Positions 53,617-63,155 are shown, numbered from the stretch's first letter. The stretch: DNA of 64,000 nt from Pseudomonas sp. Irchel 3H7 (GCF_900187605.1 NZ_FYEA01000001.1:62001-126000); one strand, 5' to 3'. The notes: generated from the letters alone by a model not told the origin. Made by a program: numbers and translations.

Positions 53617-55245
53617 CTACAAGGCATTTTCGGTGGGTTCGGGCTGGCGATCGCGCAGGGCTCGCAAGGTCGCGCGCAGTTCGGCCGGGCGTACCGGTTT
53701 GGACAGGATGGCGATGTCGCGGTCGTGCAGGGCTGCCTGGATTTTCTCGACGTCATGCCCGGTGATGATCATCGCCGGTACCGCCCAACCGCGCTGCCTG
53801 CGCACATCATCAATACATTCGATGCCGGTGGCATGGGTGCCGAGGTCATAGTCGGCGACGATGATGTCGCAGTCGGTGACCAGATCCTGAGCCGTCAACT
53901 CGGCCTGAACCACACAGCCCCAGCGCTCCAGCAACGCTGAAGTCGCCAGCAGCACATTGCGGTCATCTTCCACCAGGCACACCTTCAGCCCGGTCAGCAA
54001 ACCGACTTGGCGCGCCTCATTCCGATTAATCGTTAACGGCGCTGGCGCGGCGATCGGCAACCCGTACAAAGTCACCGCCGTTCCGCGCCCAAGCCGCGAA
54101 CGCAGAGTAACGCCGACACCAATCAACTCACCCAGACGCTTGACGATCGACAGCCCCAAGCCCACGCCTTCGACGTCTTTATCGCGCACTTGCCGTACCC
54201 GATAAAACTCCTCGAACACCTTGGCCTGATGCTCCTCGGCGATACCGTTGCCACGGTCATAAACCACGATTGACAGCCCTGCCCCGTGCCGACGCACACC
54301 GATCAATACCGGCCGATGCGCACCGTATTTGAAGCAGTTGGACAGTACGTTCTGCACCATGGTCGCGAGCAACGCCGGATCCGTGCGCACCCAATATTCA
54401 CAGGGGCGCACATGCAATTCGACCCCGGCCCAACGCGCGGCTTCAGCGTTCTGGCGAATCAGATCCGCGAGCCATTCCCCTAAATTGAGGGTTTGCAGTT
54501 TGGGCAGAACCCGGCCGTTATCAAGGGTGTACAGATCGAGAATCGAGCGGAACAGTTGCGAAACGTTGAGCAACGAACGGTCGATATTGTCGACCAAGCG
54601 CCGTTCCTCCTCGCCCAGTCTCGACTCACGCAGACAGGCAGTAAACAGACCGATGGAATGAATCGGCTGACGCAAATCATGACTGGCCTGGGCGAGAAAC
54701 CGCGACTTTTCCAGATTCGCCGCCACCGCCTCTTCGGAGGCCTTACGCGTGCGTTCCAGCAACAAGTGCGCATAGAACGGAATCACCGTGCTGGTGAGCA
54801 TCAGCATCAACACCATGAACGGTTGCGCCTGCCACACCGGCGTCAGGCGATAAACACACAGCAATGCCAGCAGCGCCAGCGCCGTGGCAATCGCCAGATA
54901 GCGCGAGCCATAGCGCATGCCATTGCCGAGGTTGACCCAGATGATCACCGCGTACAGCGGCAACGCCATCTCGCCGCCCACCACCAGACCAAAGCAGGTG
55001 CCGGTGTAATCATGGATCATGGCGAAAATCCGTCGCGCCGGGTAATGCCCTGGCCAGCGCGCAATCGCCTGACGCAGGGCGATCGAGGCCAACAAAAACA
55101 CAATGATGTAGGTAATGATCGGCAGGTATGTATCGAAGCGCTGGCCTGGCAAAAAACCCAGTATCAGCATGTAAACCACGGCAATACTGGCAATGATAAT
55201 GCGCAGGTTGGCCTGATCGAGTTCGGTGTTTTTCTCGAACTTCAT
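53617..55245 (-). CDS. Hybrid sensor histidine kinase/response regulator
   Basis: A 542-residue membrane kinase. About six helices (residues 14-170) form the sensor; the HisKA box is LAQASHDLRQPIHSIGLF with the phospho-acceptor His, followed by an HATPase (NVLSNCFKYGA, YDRGNGI, GVGLGLSIVKRL) and a C-terminal receiver with DCDIIVADYDLG. The SHDLRQP box groups it with pseudomonad hybrid kinases of the ErcS type. It is divergent from a LuxR-type response regulator gene 115 bp away, its probable partner. Signal unknown. Confidence 0.9.
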   Translation of the reverse strand: MKFEKNTELDQANLRIIIASIAVVYMLILGFLPGQRFDTYLPIITYIIVFLLASIALRQAIARWPGHYPARRIFAMIHDYTGTCFGLVVGGEMALPLYAVIIWVNLGNGMRYGSRYLAIATALALLALLCVYRLTPVWQAQPFMVLMLMLTSTVIPFYAHLLLERTRKASEEAVAANLEKSRFLAQASHDLRQPIHSIGLFTACLRESRLGEEERRLVDNIDRSLLNVSQLFRSILDLYTLDNGRVLPKLQTLNLGEWLADLIRQNAEAARWAGVELHVRPCEYWVRTDPALLATMVQNVLSNCFKYGAHRPVLIGVRRHGAGLSIVVYDRGNGIAEEHQAKVFEEFYRVRQVRDKDVEGVGLGLSIVKRLGELIGVGVTLRSRLGRGTAVTLYGLPIAAPAPLTINRNEARQVGLLTGLKVCLVEDDRNVLLATSALLERWGCVVQAELTAQDLVTDCDIIVADYDLGTHATGIECIDDVRRQRGWAVPAMIITGHDVEKIQAALHDRDIAILSKPVRPAELRATLRALRDRQPEPTENAL

Positions 55246-55360
55246 GGTTAAACGTCCTTGTGCGGCAATCGTCAGTTTCCGAATCAGCCTACAGGCAACC
55301 TTCGCGCCCGGTGCTAAGGTGCAAGCCTTGAGTAACGCCTGACCCAGGGAGGGTCATGCC

Positions 55361-55960
55361 ATGACCTGCCGAATTATCATAGCCGACGATCACCCGCTGT
55401 TTCGCGAAGCGATGCTGCGCACGGTGCAGCGATTGCTGCCCGAAGCCGTTATCGAAGAAGCGGGCGATCTCGACGCCGTACTGGCGCTGCTGCCTTTGGG
55501 CGAGCCGGACACATTGATTCTCGACTTGCGCTTCCCCGGGCTCACGTGTGTGAGCCAGCTCGCCGAACTGCGTCGACGCTTGCCGCGTACCACGCTGATT
55601 GTGGTGTCGATGGTCGATGATGAGTCGTTGATCAGCGAAGTCATGACCGCTGGCATTGACGGTTTTATCGGCAAAAACATTGCCCCCGATGAAATCGGTC
55701 AGGCGATTCTGGCGATTCGTGAAGGTGAGGTGCTGGTGAAGTTTGCGCCGTCCGGCTTGCTGCCGCTGGAAACCGGCGCCGCCCTTACGCCTCGTCAGCA
55801 AGACGTCCTGCGCTTGATCGCGCAAGGCAAGACCAACAAGGAAATCGCCCGTGAACTGGATATTTCCCCGTTCACGGTGCGGATTCATGTGTCTTCTTTA
55901 TTACGCACACTGAACGTGCCCTCACGGGCGGCTGCCGTGAAATACGCCGGAACTCTGTAG
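55361..55960 (+). CDS. NarL/LuxR-family response regulator
   Basis: A 199-residue regulator: receiver domain with [12 protein letters not shown] and the phosphorylated Asp in [10 protein letters not shown], then a LuxR-type HTH ([43 protein letters not shown]). Start at 55361 with AGGGAGGG upstream. The divergent hybrid kinase is the likely phosphodonor. Confidence 0.92.
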   Translation: MTCRIIIADDHPLFREAMLRTVQRLLPEAVIEEAGDLDAVLALLPLGEPDTLILDLRFPGLTCVSQLAELRRRLPRTTLIVVSMVDDESLISEVMTAGIDGFIGKNIAPDEIGQAILAIREGEVLVKFAPSGLLPLETGAALTPRQQDVLRLIAQGKTNKEIARELDISPFTVRIHVSSLLRTLNVPSRAAAVKYAGTL

Positions 55961-56041
55961 GAGCTGCCGAAGGCTGCGATCATTTGACTTTGTTTTTTAA
56001 AAGACAAGATCAAAAGATCGCAGCCTTCGGCAGCTCCTACA
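55956..56041. repeat. REP pair, GGAGCTGCCGAAGGCTGCGA family
   Basis: Inverted arms overlap the very end of the response-regulator gene: its stop codon TAG lies inside the left arm. Confidence 0.9.
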
Positions 56042-56053
56042 CGAGGCGGTGCG

Positions 56054-57052
56054 TTATGGATCGACTTGCGCCATCAGCTCCGGCACCGATTCCGGCCGTT
56101 TCGCATAACGCTGAGCGAGCACCGCGCAGACCATCAATTGAATCTGATGGAACAGCATCAACGGCAGAATCAACACACCAATCGTGCTACCGGCAAACAA
56201 CACCTGCGCCATCGGCACACCGGTGGCCAGGCTCTTTTTCGAGCCGCAGAACAAAATGGTGATGCGATCTTCCTGGCTAAAACCGAACGCCTTGCCGAGC
56301 AGCGTCGACGCCAGCAAGACCAGCGCCAGCAGGATGCAGCAAACCACCACCAGCCCCAGCAACTCGACCAGCGGGATCTGATGCCAGATGCCTTCGTTGA
56401 CCGCTTCACTGAATGCGCCGTAGACCACCAACAGAATCGAACCCTGATCAACGAACTTCAGCCAGTTCTTGTTGCGCCCCACCCACGCGCCGATCCAGCG
56501 ACGGGCGATCTGCCCGGCAATGAATGGCAGCAACAACTGCACGCTGATTTTCAGAATCGCATCCAGCGTCGATCCGCCATCACCGTGGACGTCGAGCAGC
56601 AGCGTCACCAGCAATGGCGTGAGGAAAATCCCGAACAGGCTAGAAGCTGCCGCGCTGCAGATCGCCGCCGGAATATTACCGCGCGCCAACGAGGTGAAAG
56701 CGATCGCTGACTGCACCGTGGCCGGCAAGGCGCACAGGTAAAGCATGCCCATATACAGCTTGTCGCCGATCAGTGGAGACAACAGCGGTTTCAGCGCCAG
56801 CCCGAGAATCGGGAACAGCACAAAGGTCAGGCCAAATACCAGCAAGTGCAGGCGCCAGTGCCCGGCACCGGCGATGATCGATTCGCGGGACAGTTTGGCG
56901 CCGTGCAGGAAAAACAGCAGCGCGATGGCGATGTTGGTCAGCCAGCCGAAGCCGACGGCGACCTGGCCGCTGGCCGGCAGGAAACTGGCCAGCAGTACGA
57001 CGCCGATCAGCGTCAGGGTGAAGTTGTCGGGCAAAAAGCGTGGGCGAGTCAT
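56054..57052 (-). CDS. Bile acid:sodium symporter family (BASS) transporter
   Basis: A 332-residue protein with nine or ten helices. The motif blocks LFFLHGAKLSRES, ALPATVQSAIAFTSLARGNIPAAICSAAASSLFGIFLTPLL and CGSKKSLATGVPMAQVLF are typical of the BASS/YocS-like symporters, sodium-driven importers of organic anions. Substrate is not predictable. It is divergent from an AraC regulator. Confidence 0.9.
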   Translation of the reverse strand: MTRPRFLPDNFTLTLIGVVLLASFLPASGQVAVGFGWLTNIAIALLFFLHGAKLSRESIIAGAGHWRLHLLVFGLTFVLFPILGLALKPLLSPLIGDKLYMGMLYLCALPATVQSAIAFTSLARGNIPAAICSAAASSLFGIFLTPLLVTLLLDVHGDGGSTLDAILKISVQLLLPFIAGQIARRWIGAWVGRNKNWLKFVDQGSILLVVYGAFSEAVNEGIWHQIPLVELLGLVVVCCILLALVLLASTLLGKAFGFSQEDRITILFCGSKKSLATGVPMAQVLFAGSTIGVLILPLMLFHQIQLMVCAVLAQRYAKRPESVPELMAQVDP

Positions 57053-57136
57053 GGTCGGTTCATCCGGGGGTTGCCAGGGCGTGCCGACGACTCTAACGTG
57101 GCTGCGAATTACCGACTAACGCCGAAGGGCCACAAG

Positions 57137-57925
57137 ATGCCGCCTAAAGGACATGACAAAAGCGTTCGGCGCAGCATTCCCGGGCTGCCCAGCCTGCCGC
57201 GTCCACTGTACGGGCGCACCGAATCGCTGCCCAATCGCGCGCTGACCCGGCGCCACAGTCACCCGTGGGTGCAGTTGTCCTATGCGATTCAGGGTGTGCT
57301 GGAAATCCAGACCAGCGCCGGCCGCTTTGTCGCCCCGCCCGAACGCGCGGTGTGGATCCCGGCGGGCGTACCGCATCGGGTGTTCAGCTCGCCGCACACG
57401 GAAATGCGCAGCCTGTACATAGATTGCAGCGTTGCCGGATGGGCGCTCGAGCGCTGTCATGTACTCGGCGTCAGCGATCTGCTCAGGGAGCTGATCCGCG
57501 CGTTCAGTCAGGTTCCGGTGGAGTACGACCAGAGCGGCCCGCATGGACGTCTGGCGCAAGTGATCCTCGATCAACTGGCCGAAGCGCCGCAGATCGACCT
57601 GATGCTGCCGCTGCCGCAAGACGCGCGCTTGAAGCAGATCTACCAGAGCCTTGAACAACACCCGGAACAACAGACCACGCTGAGCCACTGGAGCGAGAAG
57701 TTCGGCGTCACCGAGAAGACCCTGACCCGCCTGTTTCTGCGCGACACCGGCCTGACCTTCCGCGCCTGGCGCCAGCGCTTGCGCCTGCTCGGCGCGCTGA
57801 CACCGCTGGAGAAAGGCGAACGCGTCACCGACGTCGCGCTGGCCTGCGGTTACGACTCGACATCGGCGTTTATTGCCGCGTTTCGTCAGCAGTTTGGGGA
57901 GACGCCGGGGGAGTTTTTTCGTTGA
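57137..57925 (+). CDS. AraC-family regulator
   Basis: A 262-residue regulator starting MPPKGHDKSVRRSIPG at 57137. A cupin-like sensor domain (RRHSHPWVQLSYAIQGVLEI ... WIPAGVPHRVF) precedes an AraC-type double HTH at the C-terminus (SHWSEKFGVTEKTLTRLF ... VTDVALACGYDSTSAFIAAFRQQFGETPGEFF). It faces the BASS transporter gene, 84 bp away, and is the natural candidate regulator of it. It is immediately followed by the convergent Dyp peroxidase gene. Confidence 0.88.
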   Translation: MPPKGHDKSVRRSIPGLPSLPRPLYGRTESLPNRALTRRHSHPWVQLSYAIQGVLEIQTSAGRFVAPPERAVWIPAGVPHRVFSSPHTEMRSLYIDCSVAGWALERCHVLGVSDLLRELIRAFSQVPVEYDQSGPHGRLAQVILDQLAEAPQIDLMLPLPQDARLKQIYQSLEQHPEQQTTLSHWSEKFGVTEKTLTRLFLRDTGLTFRAWRQRLRLLGALTPLEKGERVTDVALACGYDSTSAFIAAFRQQFGETPGEFFR

Positions 57926-58870
57926 TCAGCGATCCGCCAGCTCTTCCAGTAAATCCGCCGACGGCACGAAATACAGGCTACCGGTGACCGCCGTGCTGAA
58001 ATCCAGCAACTTGTCGTAATTACCCGGCGGCTTGCCGACGAACATGTTTTCCAGCATCTGCTCCATCGGTTCCGGCGAGCGCGCGTAACCGATAAAGAAC
58101 GTGCCGAACTCCCCTGCCCCCGGTCGGCCGAACGGCATGTTGTCACGCAGGATCTTCACTTCCTCGCCGGCTGCGTTGGTGATAGTGGTCAGCGCACTGT
58201 GCGAGTTGCTCGGTTTGACCGCGTCATCCAGTTCGATGTCGGAGAGCTTGGTGCGCCCGATAACGCGTTCCTGCGCTTCAACGCTCAAACCGTTCCACGC
58301 GGTCATGTTGTGCAGGTACTTTTGCACCAGCACATAACTGCCACCGCTAAAGCCCGGATCTTCGTCACCGACGATGGTGAAATTGACCGCTTTGCGTCCG
58401 ACCGGGTTTTCCGTGCCGTCGACAAAACCGATGATGCTGCGCATGTCGAAATAGCGGAACCCCTGAACCTCGTCGACCACCGTCACCGCATCGCCGAGAA
58501 CCGCCATGATTTGCGTGGCCAGTTCAAAACACAGATCCATTTGATCGGCGCGAATGTGCAGCAGCAGATCGCCCGGGGTTGCCGGCGCGTGCCGCCCTTC
58601 CCCGCCAAATTCGCGAAAACCGTGCAGCGATGCCGGGCGTGGATTACCGAAAAGTCGATCCCAGGCGTTCGAGGAAAAGCCGCAGATACAGGTCAGATTG
58701 CCTGTCGGTACGCGCTTGCCAACCGAACGCACCAGCCCGGCGACATCGCCGCACCAGTCTTTGACGGTTTGCGCGGCTTCAGCCCCGTCGTTGAGCGTCG
58801 CAACGATGAAAATCGCGCTGCTGGTGATCGGACTGCACACCGCTTGAGGTTCGAGAATGTCGGTATTCAT
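57926..58870 (-). CDS. Dyp-type peroxidase
   Basis: A 314-residue dye-decolorising peroxidase of the compact B class. The distal GFVDGTENP motif (catalytic Asp) is present, as is the proximal heme-ligand region with a downstream His (SNSHSALTTI) and Arg (FGRPGAGEFGTFFIGYAR). No Tat leader, so a cytosolic or encapsulin-borne enzyme. The start is uncertain between ATG 58882 (GGAG only 2 bases away) and 58870. Confidence 0.88.
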   Translation of the reverse strand: MNTDILEPQAVCSPITSSAIFIVATLNDGAEAAQTVKDWCGDVAGLVRSVGKRVPTGNLTCICGFSSNAWDRLFGNPRPASLHGFREFGGEGRHAPATPGDLLLHIRADQMDLCFELATQIMAVLGDAVTVVDEVQGFRYFDMRSIIGFVDGTENPVGRKAVNFTIVGDEDPGFSGGSYVLVQKYLHNMTAWNGLSVEAQERVIGRTKLSDIELDDAVKPSNSHSALTTITNAAGEEVKILRDNMPFGRPGAGEFGTFFIGYARSPEPMEQMLENMFVGKPPGNYDKLLDFSTAVTGSLYFVPSADLLEELADR

Positions 58871-58922
58871 CGCTGAAAACATTGCTCCGTAAAAAGTGCC
58901 CGAGCTGTTAACGAGGGCGGAT

Positions 58923-58941
58923 AGTTCGTTTTTAACGAACT
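58923..58941. promoter_or_regulatory. Perfect inverted repeat, Dyp/TerC divergent promoter
   Basis: AGTTCGTT, TTT, AACGAACT. It lies 52 bp upstream of the Dyp start and 93 bp upstream of the TerC start. Candidate operator of an unknown regulator. Confidence 0.45.
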
Positions 58942-59034
58942 GTTGCGCAGAAATAAACGATTTTTCTTTGCCGCAAACTGGTCGCTAGCATGGCCTCGTC
59001 TGACCCCAATCCAAGAATAGACAGGGAGCGTGAC

Positions 59035-60009
59035 ATGCCAGCCACCAACATCAATATCGGCGAACCATGGATGTGGGGCGCCTTCATCGTCTTCGTACTT
59101 GCCATGCTGGCATTGGACCTGTTTGTCTTCGGTGGGCGCAAGGCGCATCGGGTCTCAGTGCGCGAAGCCTTGTCCTGGGTCATCGCCTGGTGCCTGCTGG
59201 CATTGAGTTTCGCCGCCCTGCTCTGGTGGTATCTGCACGGCGCGTTCGGCGCCGAGATTGCCCGGGAAAAAACCCTCGAATTCCTCACCGGTTATCTGAT
59301 CGAGCAATCGCTGTCGATCGACAACATGTTCGTCTTCGTGATGATCTTCAGCTACTTCGCCGTGCCGCCGGAGCTGCAACGGCGGGTGCTGTTGTACGGC
59401 GTGCTCGGCGCGATCGTGATGCGCGCGGTGATGATTTTTGCCGGGGTGTGGCTGGTGTCGCAGTTCGAATGGCTGCTGTATGCGTTCGGCGTGTTCCTGA
59501 TCTTCACCGGGATCAAGATGCTGGTGTTTGCCGACCACCAGCCGGACCTGGACAAGAATCCGCTGCTGCGCTGGGTGCGCGGGCATATGCGCATCACCAG
59601 TGGTTTTCACGGCGAACGGTTTTTCGTCCTGCAGAACGGCGTGCGCTGGGCCACGCCGATGTTTCTGGTGCTGGTGCTGATCGAGGCCAGTGACTTGATG
59701 TTCGCGGTCGACAGCATCCCGGCGATTTTCGCCGTGACGACTGATCCGTTCATTGTGTTCACTTCGAATATCTTCGCGATCATGGGCCTGCGCGCGCTGT
59801 ACTTCCTGCTGGCGGACATGGCGGACCGCTTTCACTTGCTCAAGTACGGGCTGGCGATTGTGCTGGTGTTCATCGGCGGCAAGATGGTGTTGATGCCGTG
59901 GTTGCACATGCCGGTGGAATGGTCGCTGGCGGTGGTGGGCGGGGTCATCCTGAGTTCGGTTCTGCTGAGTCTGGTGATGACTAGAGAAACCGAACGCAGC
60001 ACGGAATGA
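59035..60009 (+). CDS. TerC/Alx-family membrane protein
   Basis: A 324-residue integral membrane protein with about nine helices, starting MPATNINIGEPWMWGAFIVF at 59035 with AGGGAG upstream. Characteristic motifs: LALDLFVFG near helix 1, QSLSIDNMFVFVMIF, and EASDLMFAVDSIPAIFAVT with conserved Asp residues in the membrane. Members act in manganese homeostasis or metal loading of exported proteins. I see no yybP-ykoY riboswitch in the 152-bp leader. Confidence 0.9.
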   Translation: MPATNINIGEPWMWGAFIVFVLAMLALDLFVFGGRKAHRVSVREALSWVIAWCLLALSFAALLWWYLHGAFGAEIAREKTLEFLTGYLIEQSLSIDNMFVFVMIFSYFAVPPELQRRVLLYGVLGAIVMRAVMIFAGVWLVSQFEWLLYAFGVFLIFTGIKMLVFADHQPDLDKNPLLRWVRGHMRITSGFHGERFFVLQNGVRWATPMFLVLVLIEASDLMFAVDSIPAIFAVTTDPFIVFTSNIFAIMGLRALYFLLADMADRFHLLKYGLAIVLVFIGGKMVLMPWLHMPVEWSLAVVGGVILSSVLLSLVMTRETERSTE

Positions 60010-60024
60010 CACACCACAAAACCT

Positions 60025-60114
60025 TGTAGGAGTGAGCCTGCTCGCGATAGCGGTCTGTCAAACGACGCGATGTTGACTGATCTGGCGCTATCGCGAGCAG
60101 GCTCACTCCTACAG
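60025..60114. repeat. REPIN, GGAGTGAGCCTGCTCGCGA family
   Basis: Inverted pair between the convergent TerC and PotF-like genes. Confidence 0.92.
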
Positions 60115-60125
60115 GGGGAGCGGTG

Positions 60126-61226
60126 TTACTTATCGGACTTGATGTTGGTCCACACGCGGGTGCGTACACGCTCAAGTTTTTGCGGCAACGGCTGCACGAC
60201 GTAGAGGTTTTTCAGCGCTTCCGGGGTCGGTGTCAGGTTCGGGTTGTCAGTGATTTCCTTGTTGATCAGCGGCATCGAATCCTTGTTCGCATTCGGGTAG
60301 CCGAGGAAGTCGCTGATCGGCGCAATCACTTTCGGGTCGAGCAAGGTGTTGAGGAATTCATGCGCCTCGGCGACGTTCTTCGCGCTCTTCGGAATGGCGA
60401 AGGTGTCGAACCAGATCGGCGCGCCTTCCTTCGGCAAGCGCCAGTCGACCACCACGCCGTTTTTCGCCTCTTTGGCGCGATTGCCGAACTGGTAGAAGCT
60501 GCCGGAATAACCGATGGCCACGCAAATATCGCCGTTGGCGATGTCAGTCATGTATTTGGCCGAGTTGAAGTAAGTCACGTACGGGCGAACCTTGAGCATC
60601 AGCTCCTTGGCTTTTTCATAGTCGGCGGGGTTCTGGCTGTTCGGGTCGAGGCCCAGATAATGCAGGGCCAGCGGTAGGATTTCCGTCGGCGAATCAAGCA
60701 TCGCCACGCCGCAGGATTTGAGCTTTTCCATGTTCTCCGGCTTGAACACCAGATCCCAACTGTCCACCGGCGCGTTGTCGCCCAGTGCCGCTTTGACTTT
60801 GGCCGGGTTGAAGCCGATCAGCACGGTGCCGACCATGTAAGGCACGCCGTACTGGTTGCCCGGATCGTTCTTGCCCAGCAGTTTCAACAGTTCCGGGTCC
60901 TGGTGGCTCCAGTTCGGCAGTTTGGATTTATCCAGTTTCTGAAACACGCCAGCCTTGATCTGCGTTTCAAGGAACTGGTTCGACGGCACCACCAGGTCGT
61001 AGCCGGAGTTGCCGGTCAGCAGTTTGGCTTCGAGGGATTCGTTGGTGTCGAAGGTGTCCCAAGTCACTTTGATGCCGCTTTTTGCGGCGAAATCCTTGGG
61101 CACGGACGGCAGGATGTAATCCGCCCAGTTGTACACGCGCAGTTCGCGTTGCTCAGCCTGGACCGCGCCGGCCAACAGCGACAGCCCACACACAGTGGCA
61201 CCCAGAATGCGTTTCATCGTGACCAT
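60126..61226 (-). CDS. Polyamine ABC transporter substrate-binding protein (PotF-like)
   Basis: A 366-residue periplasmic protein with a signal peptide (LAGAVQAE). The mature start LRVYNWADYILPSVPKDF is the PotF/PotD signature; later blocks (GYDLVVPSNQFLETQIKAG, NSAKYMTDIANGDICVAIGYSGS) hold the polyamine-binding acidic residues. Start at 61226 (MVTMKRIL, GGGGAA upstream) rather than 61382. No permease genes follow here, so it must share a transporter encoded elsewhere. The terminator of the next gene stands 200 bp upstream. Confidence 0.9.
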   Translation of the reverse strand: MVTMKRILGATVCGLSLLAGAVQAEQRELRVYNWADYILPSVPKDFAAKSGIKVTWDTFDTNESLEAKLLTGNSGYDLVVPSNQFLETQIKAGVFQKLDKSKLPNWSHQDPELLKLLGKNDPGNQYGVPYMVGTVLIGFNPAKVKAALGDNAPVDSWDLVFKPENMEKLKSCGVAMLDSPTEILPLALHYLGLDPNSQNPADYEKAKELMLKVRPYVTYFNSAKYMTDIANGDICVAIGYSGSFYQFGNRAKEAKNGVVVDWRLPKEGAPIWFDTFAIPKSAKNVAEAHEFLNTLLDPKVIAPISDFLGYPNANKDSMPLINKEITDNPNLTPTPEALKNLYVVQPLPQKLERVRTRVWTNIKSDK

Positions 61227-61431
61227 GGTTGTTCCCCAAAAGGCAGCGTGAGTTCGATGGTTTTTATGTTCTGTACACGGCAGCGGCTGTAAAGGTAGCC
61301 AAGGGTAAAAAGGGTCGAGCGTCTCGTTGTGGTTTTGATTCTTGCTGACAGCGTAGCTGGAGCACAGTGGGGGATGGGCCAAAAGGGGATCGATGTGGCC
61401 AATTTGATTGACCGCCGGGATGCGGAAACAA

Positions 61432-61461
61432 CAATGCCCGGCGAAGGGCCGGGCATTGTGC
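61432..61461 (-). terminator. Intrinsic terminator of the NCS1 permease gene
   Basis: GC-rich stem ACAATGCCCGGC / GCCGGGCATTGT with a short loop, about 15 bp after the permease stop on the minus strand, followed by TTGTTGTTT. Confidence 0.75.
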
Positions 61462-61475
61462 TGAAGCAGATCAGG

Positions 61476-62882
61476 TCAGTCGGTGTAACCCAACCTGGCC
61501 GCCCTGCTCTGCTGAGTCTGGCCGCGTGTCGCCAGGCAGTAATACAACGGAACGGTCACCACCAGGCCGACCAGCCAGGACAAGTCCGCGCCCTCAACCA
61601 GATTGGCGTACGGTCCGACGTACAGCGAGGTGTTGGCGAACGGCAACTGCACGAGGATGCCGATAAAGTACGCAATGATCGCGTGCTGATTGAAGCGCCC
61701 GTAAATCCCGCCATCGGCGCGGAAGATCGAGGTAATGTCGTAGCAGCCGCGCTTGATCAGATAGAAGTCGATCAGGTTGATCGACGCCCACGGCACCAGC
61801 ACCAGCAGCAGCGCCAGAATCAAACCGATGAACTCGGAAATAAAATCCGCCGACGCGCCCAGCGCAACCACGCAGCAACCCGCGAGCACGACGCTCGACA
61901 ACACGACGCGCACCTTGATGCTCGGCGTCCATTGGCTGGCGAAAGTCTGGATCGAGGTAATGATCGACAGCACCGCGCCATACAGATTCAGCGCGTTGTG
62001 GCTGATGATATTGAGCAGAAACAGCACCATCAGAATCGGCCCGAGCCAACCCGTCGACTGCTTGACCGCGACCATCGCTTCAGTGCCTTCCGGGGTCGCC
62101 AGCACGGCCACCGCGCCGAAGCTGAACGACAGAATCGTGCCCAGGGTCGCGCCCAGATAAGTCGCCCAGAACGGTTTGGCAATGCCAATATCCGCCGGCA
62201 AGTAACGCGAATAGTCGGACACATACGGCGAGAAACTGATCTGCCAGATGATCCCCAGCGACACCGTCGCCAGCCACCCCGACAGGTTAAAACTGCCGCG
62301 AGTGAGAAAGTCCGCCGGTAAGTCATGGGCGAAGATATAGATGAAACCGGCGAGCAACGCGCTGCCCATCACCCAGGTGCCAATGCGGTTCAGCGTGTGA
62401 ATGAAGTTGTAGCCGATCACCCCGATCGCCGTGGCCGCGAGTGCGCCGATCAGAATGCTCAGCGGCGCCGGCACCGAGGGCGCGATGCCGACGATGGATT
62501 TGCCGGCGAGCACGATGTTGGAAATAAAGAAACCGATGTAGATCAGCGCGGCGAAGAACACGATCAACAGCGCGCCATAACGGCCGAACTGGCCGCGACT
62601 CTGGACCATCTGCGGAATGCCCATGCGCGGGCCTTGCGCCGACGCCAGCGCAATCACCACGCCGCCAATCATGTGTCCCAGCGCAATCGCCAGCAGCCCC
62701 CAAAGCAAATCGAGGTGGAACACCTGAACCACCATGGCGCCGGTGACGATGGGCAGTGGCGCAATGTTGGTGCTGAACCAAAGGGTGAATAGGTCGCGGG
62801 CCTTCCCGTGGCGTTCCGCGAGTGGGACGTAGTCGACCGTATGGTTCTCGATCAACGGATCTTGCCGGGACATCTGGGACAT
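61476..62882 (-). CDS. NCS1-family nucleobase permease (cytosine/purine type)
   Basis: About 468 residues, 12 helices, starting MSQMSRQDPLIENH (62882; ATG 62888 is equally possible). NCS1 signatures: LFTLWFSTNIAPLPIVTGAM at helix 1, RMGIPQMVQSRGQFGRYG and PYVSDYSRYLP. The family imports cytosine, purines, allantoin, thiamin or hydantoins, i.e. N-heterocycles. Operator candidate D stands about 90 bp upstream, so it is placed in the TGGTATACCA regulon; this supports an N-heterocyclic substrate for that system. Confidence 0.88.
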   Translation of the reverse strand: MSQMSRQDPLIENHTVDYVPLAERHGKARDLFTLWFSTNIAPLPIVTGAMVVQVFHLDLLWGLLAIALGHMIGGVVIALASAQGPRMGIPQMVQSRGQFGRYGALLIVFFAALIYIGFFISNIVLAGKSIVGIAPSVPAPLSILIGALAATAIGVIGYNFIHTLNRIGTWVMGSALLAGFIYIFAHDLPADFLTRGSFNLSGWLATVSLGIIWQISFSPYVSDYSRYLPADIGIAKPFWATYLGATLGTILSFSFGAVAVLATPEGTEAMVAVKQSTGWLGPILMVLFLLNIISHNALNLYGAVLSIITSIQTFASQWTPSIKVRVVLSSVVLAGCCVVALGASADFISEFIGLILALLLVLVPWASINLIDFYLIKRGCYDITSIFRADGGIYGRFNQHAIIAYFIGILVQLPFANTSLYVGPYANLVEGADLSWLVGLVVTVPLYYCLATRGQTQQSRAARLGYTD

Positions 62883-62972
62883 ATGCATGAACTCGAGTTT
62901 GTCTGTTCTTATCGTTGTATGAAGCCAAACCGGGAGGACTCTATGGTCGCCCCTCAGATGCAGACCATATTA

Positions 62973-62982
62973 TGGTATTCCA
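62973..62982. promoter_or_regulatory. Operator candidate D, TGGTATTCCA
   Basis: Upstream of the NCS1 permease. A 20-bp stretch around it is identical to the complement of site C at 31950. The 63000-63206 region holds only site E and the leader of the reductase gene. Confidence 0.6.
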
Positions 62983-63145
62983 AACAATTCACAAGACTGA
63001 TCCGCAGTTTGCGGCGCCATCTGATATGCCATGCTCGCTGAATCCGTGGCCTGCAGACCAGCCGAAAGCCCCGTAAATGCTGAGTTCCCGACGAACGCGG
63101 CACGTTTATCGGTTCAGCTTAAAAGCCCTTGCAAAGATTGAATAC

Positions 63146-63155
63146 TGGTATACCA
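63146..63155. promoter_or_regulatory. Operator candidate E, TGGTATACCA
   Basis: Same palindrome as sites A and B, 51 bp upstream of the flavin reductase start, in the divergent promoter with the NCS1 permease. Confidence 0.65.

Noticed and set aside
58942..59034. yybP-ykoY manganese riboswitch before the TerC gene
   Set aside because: The short leader lacks the conserved aptamer loops.
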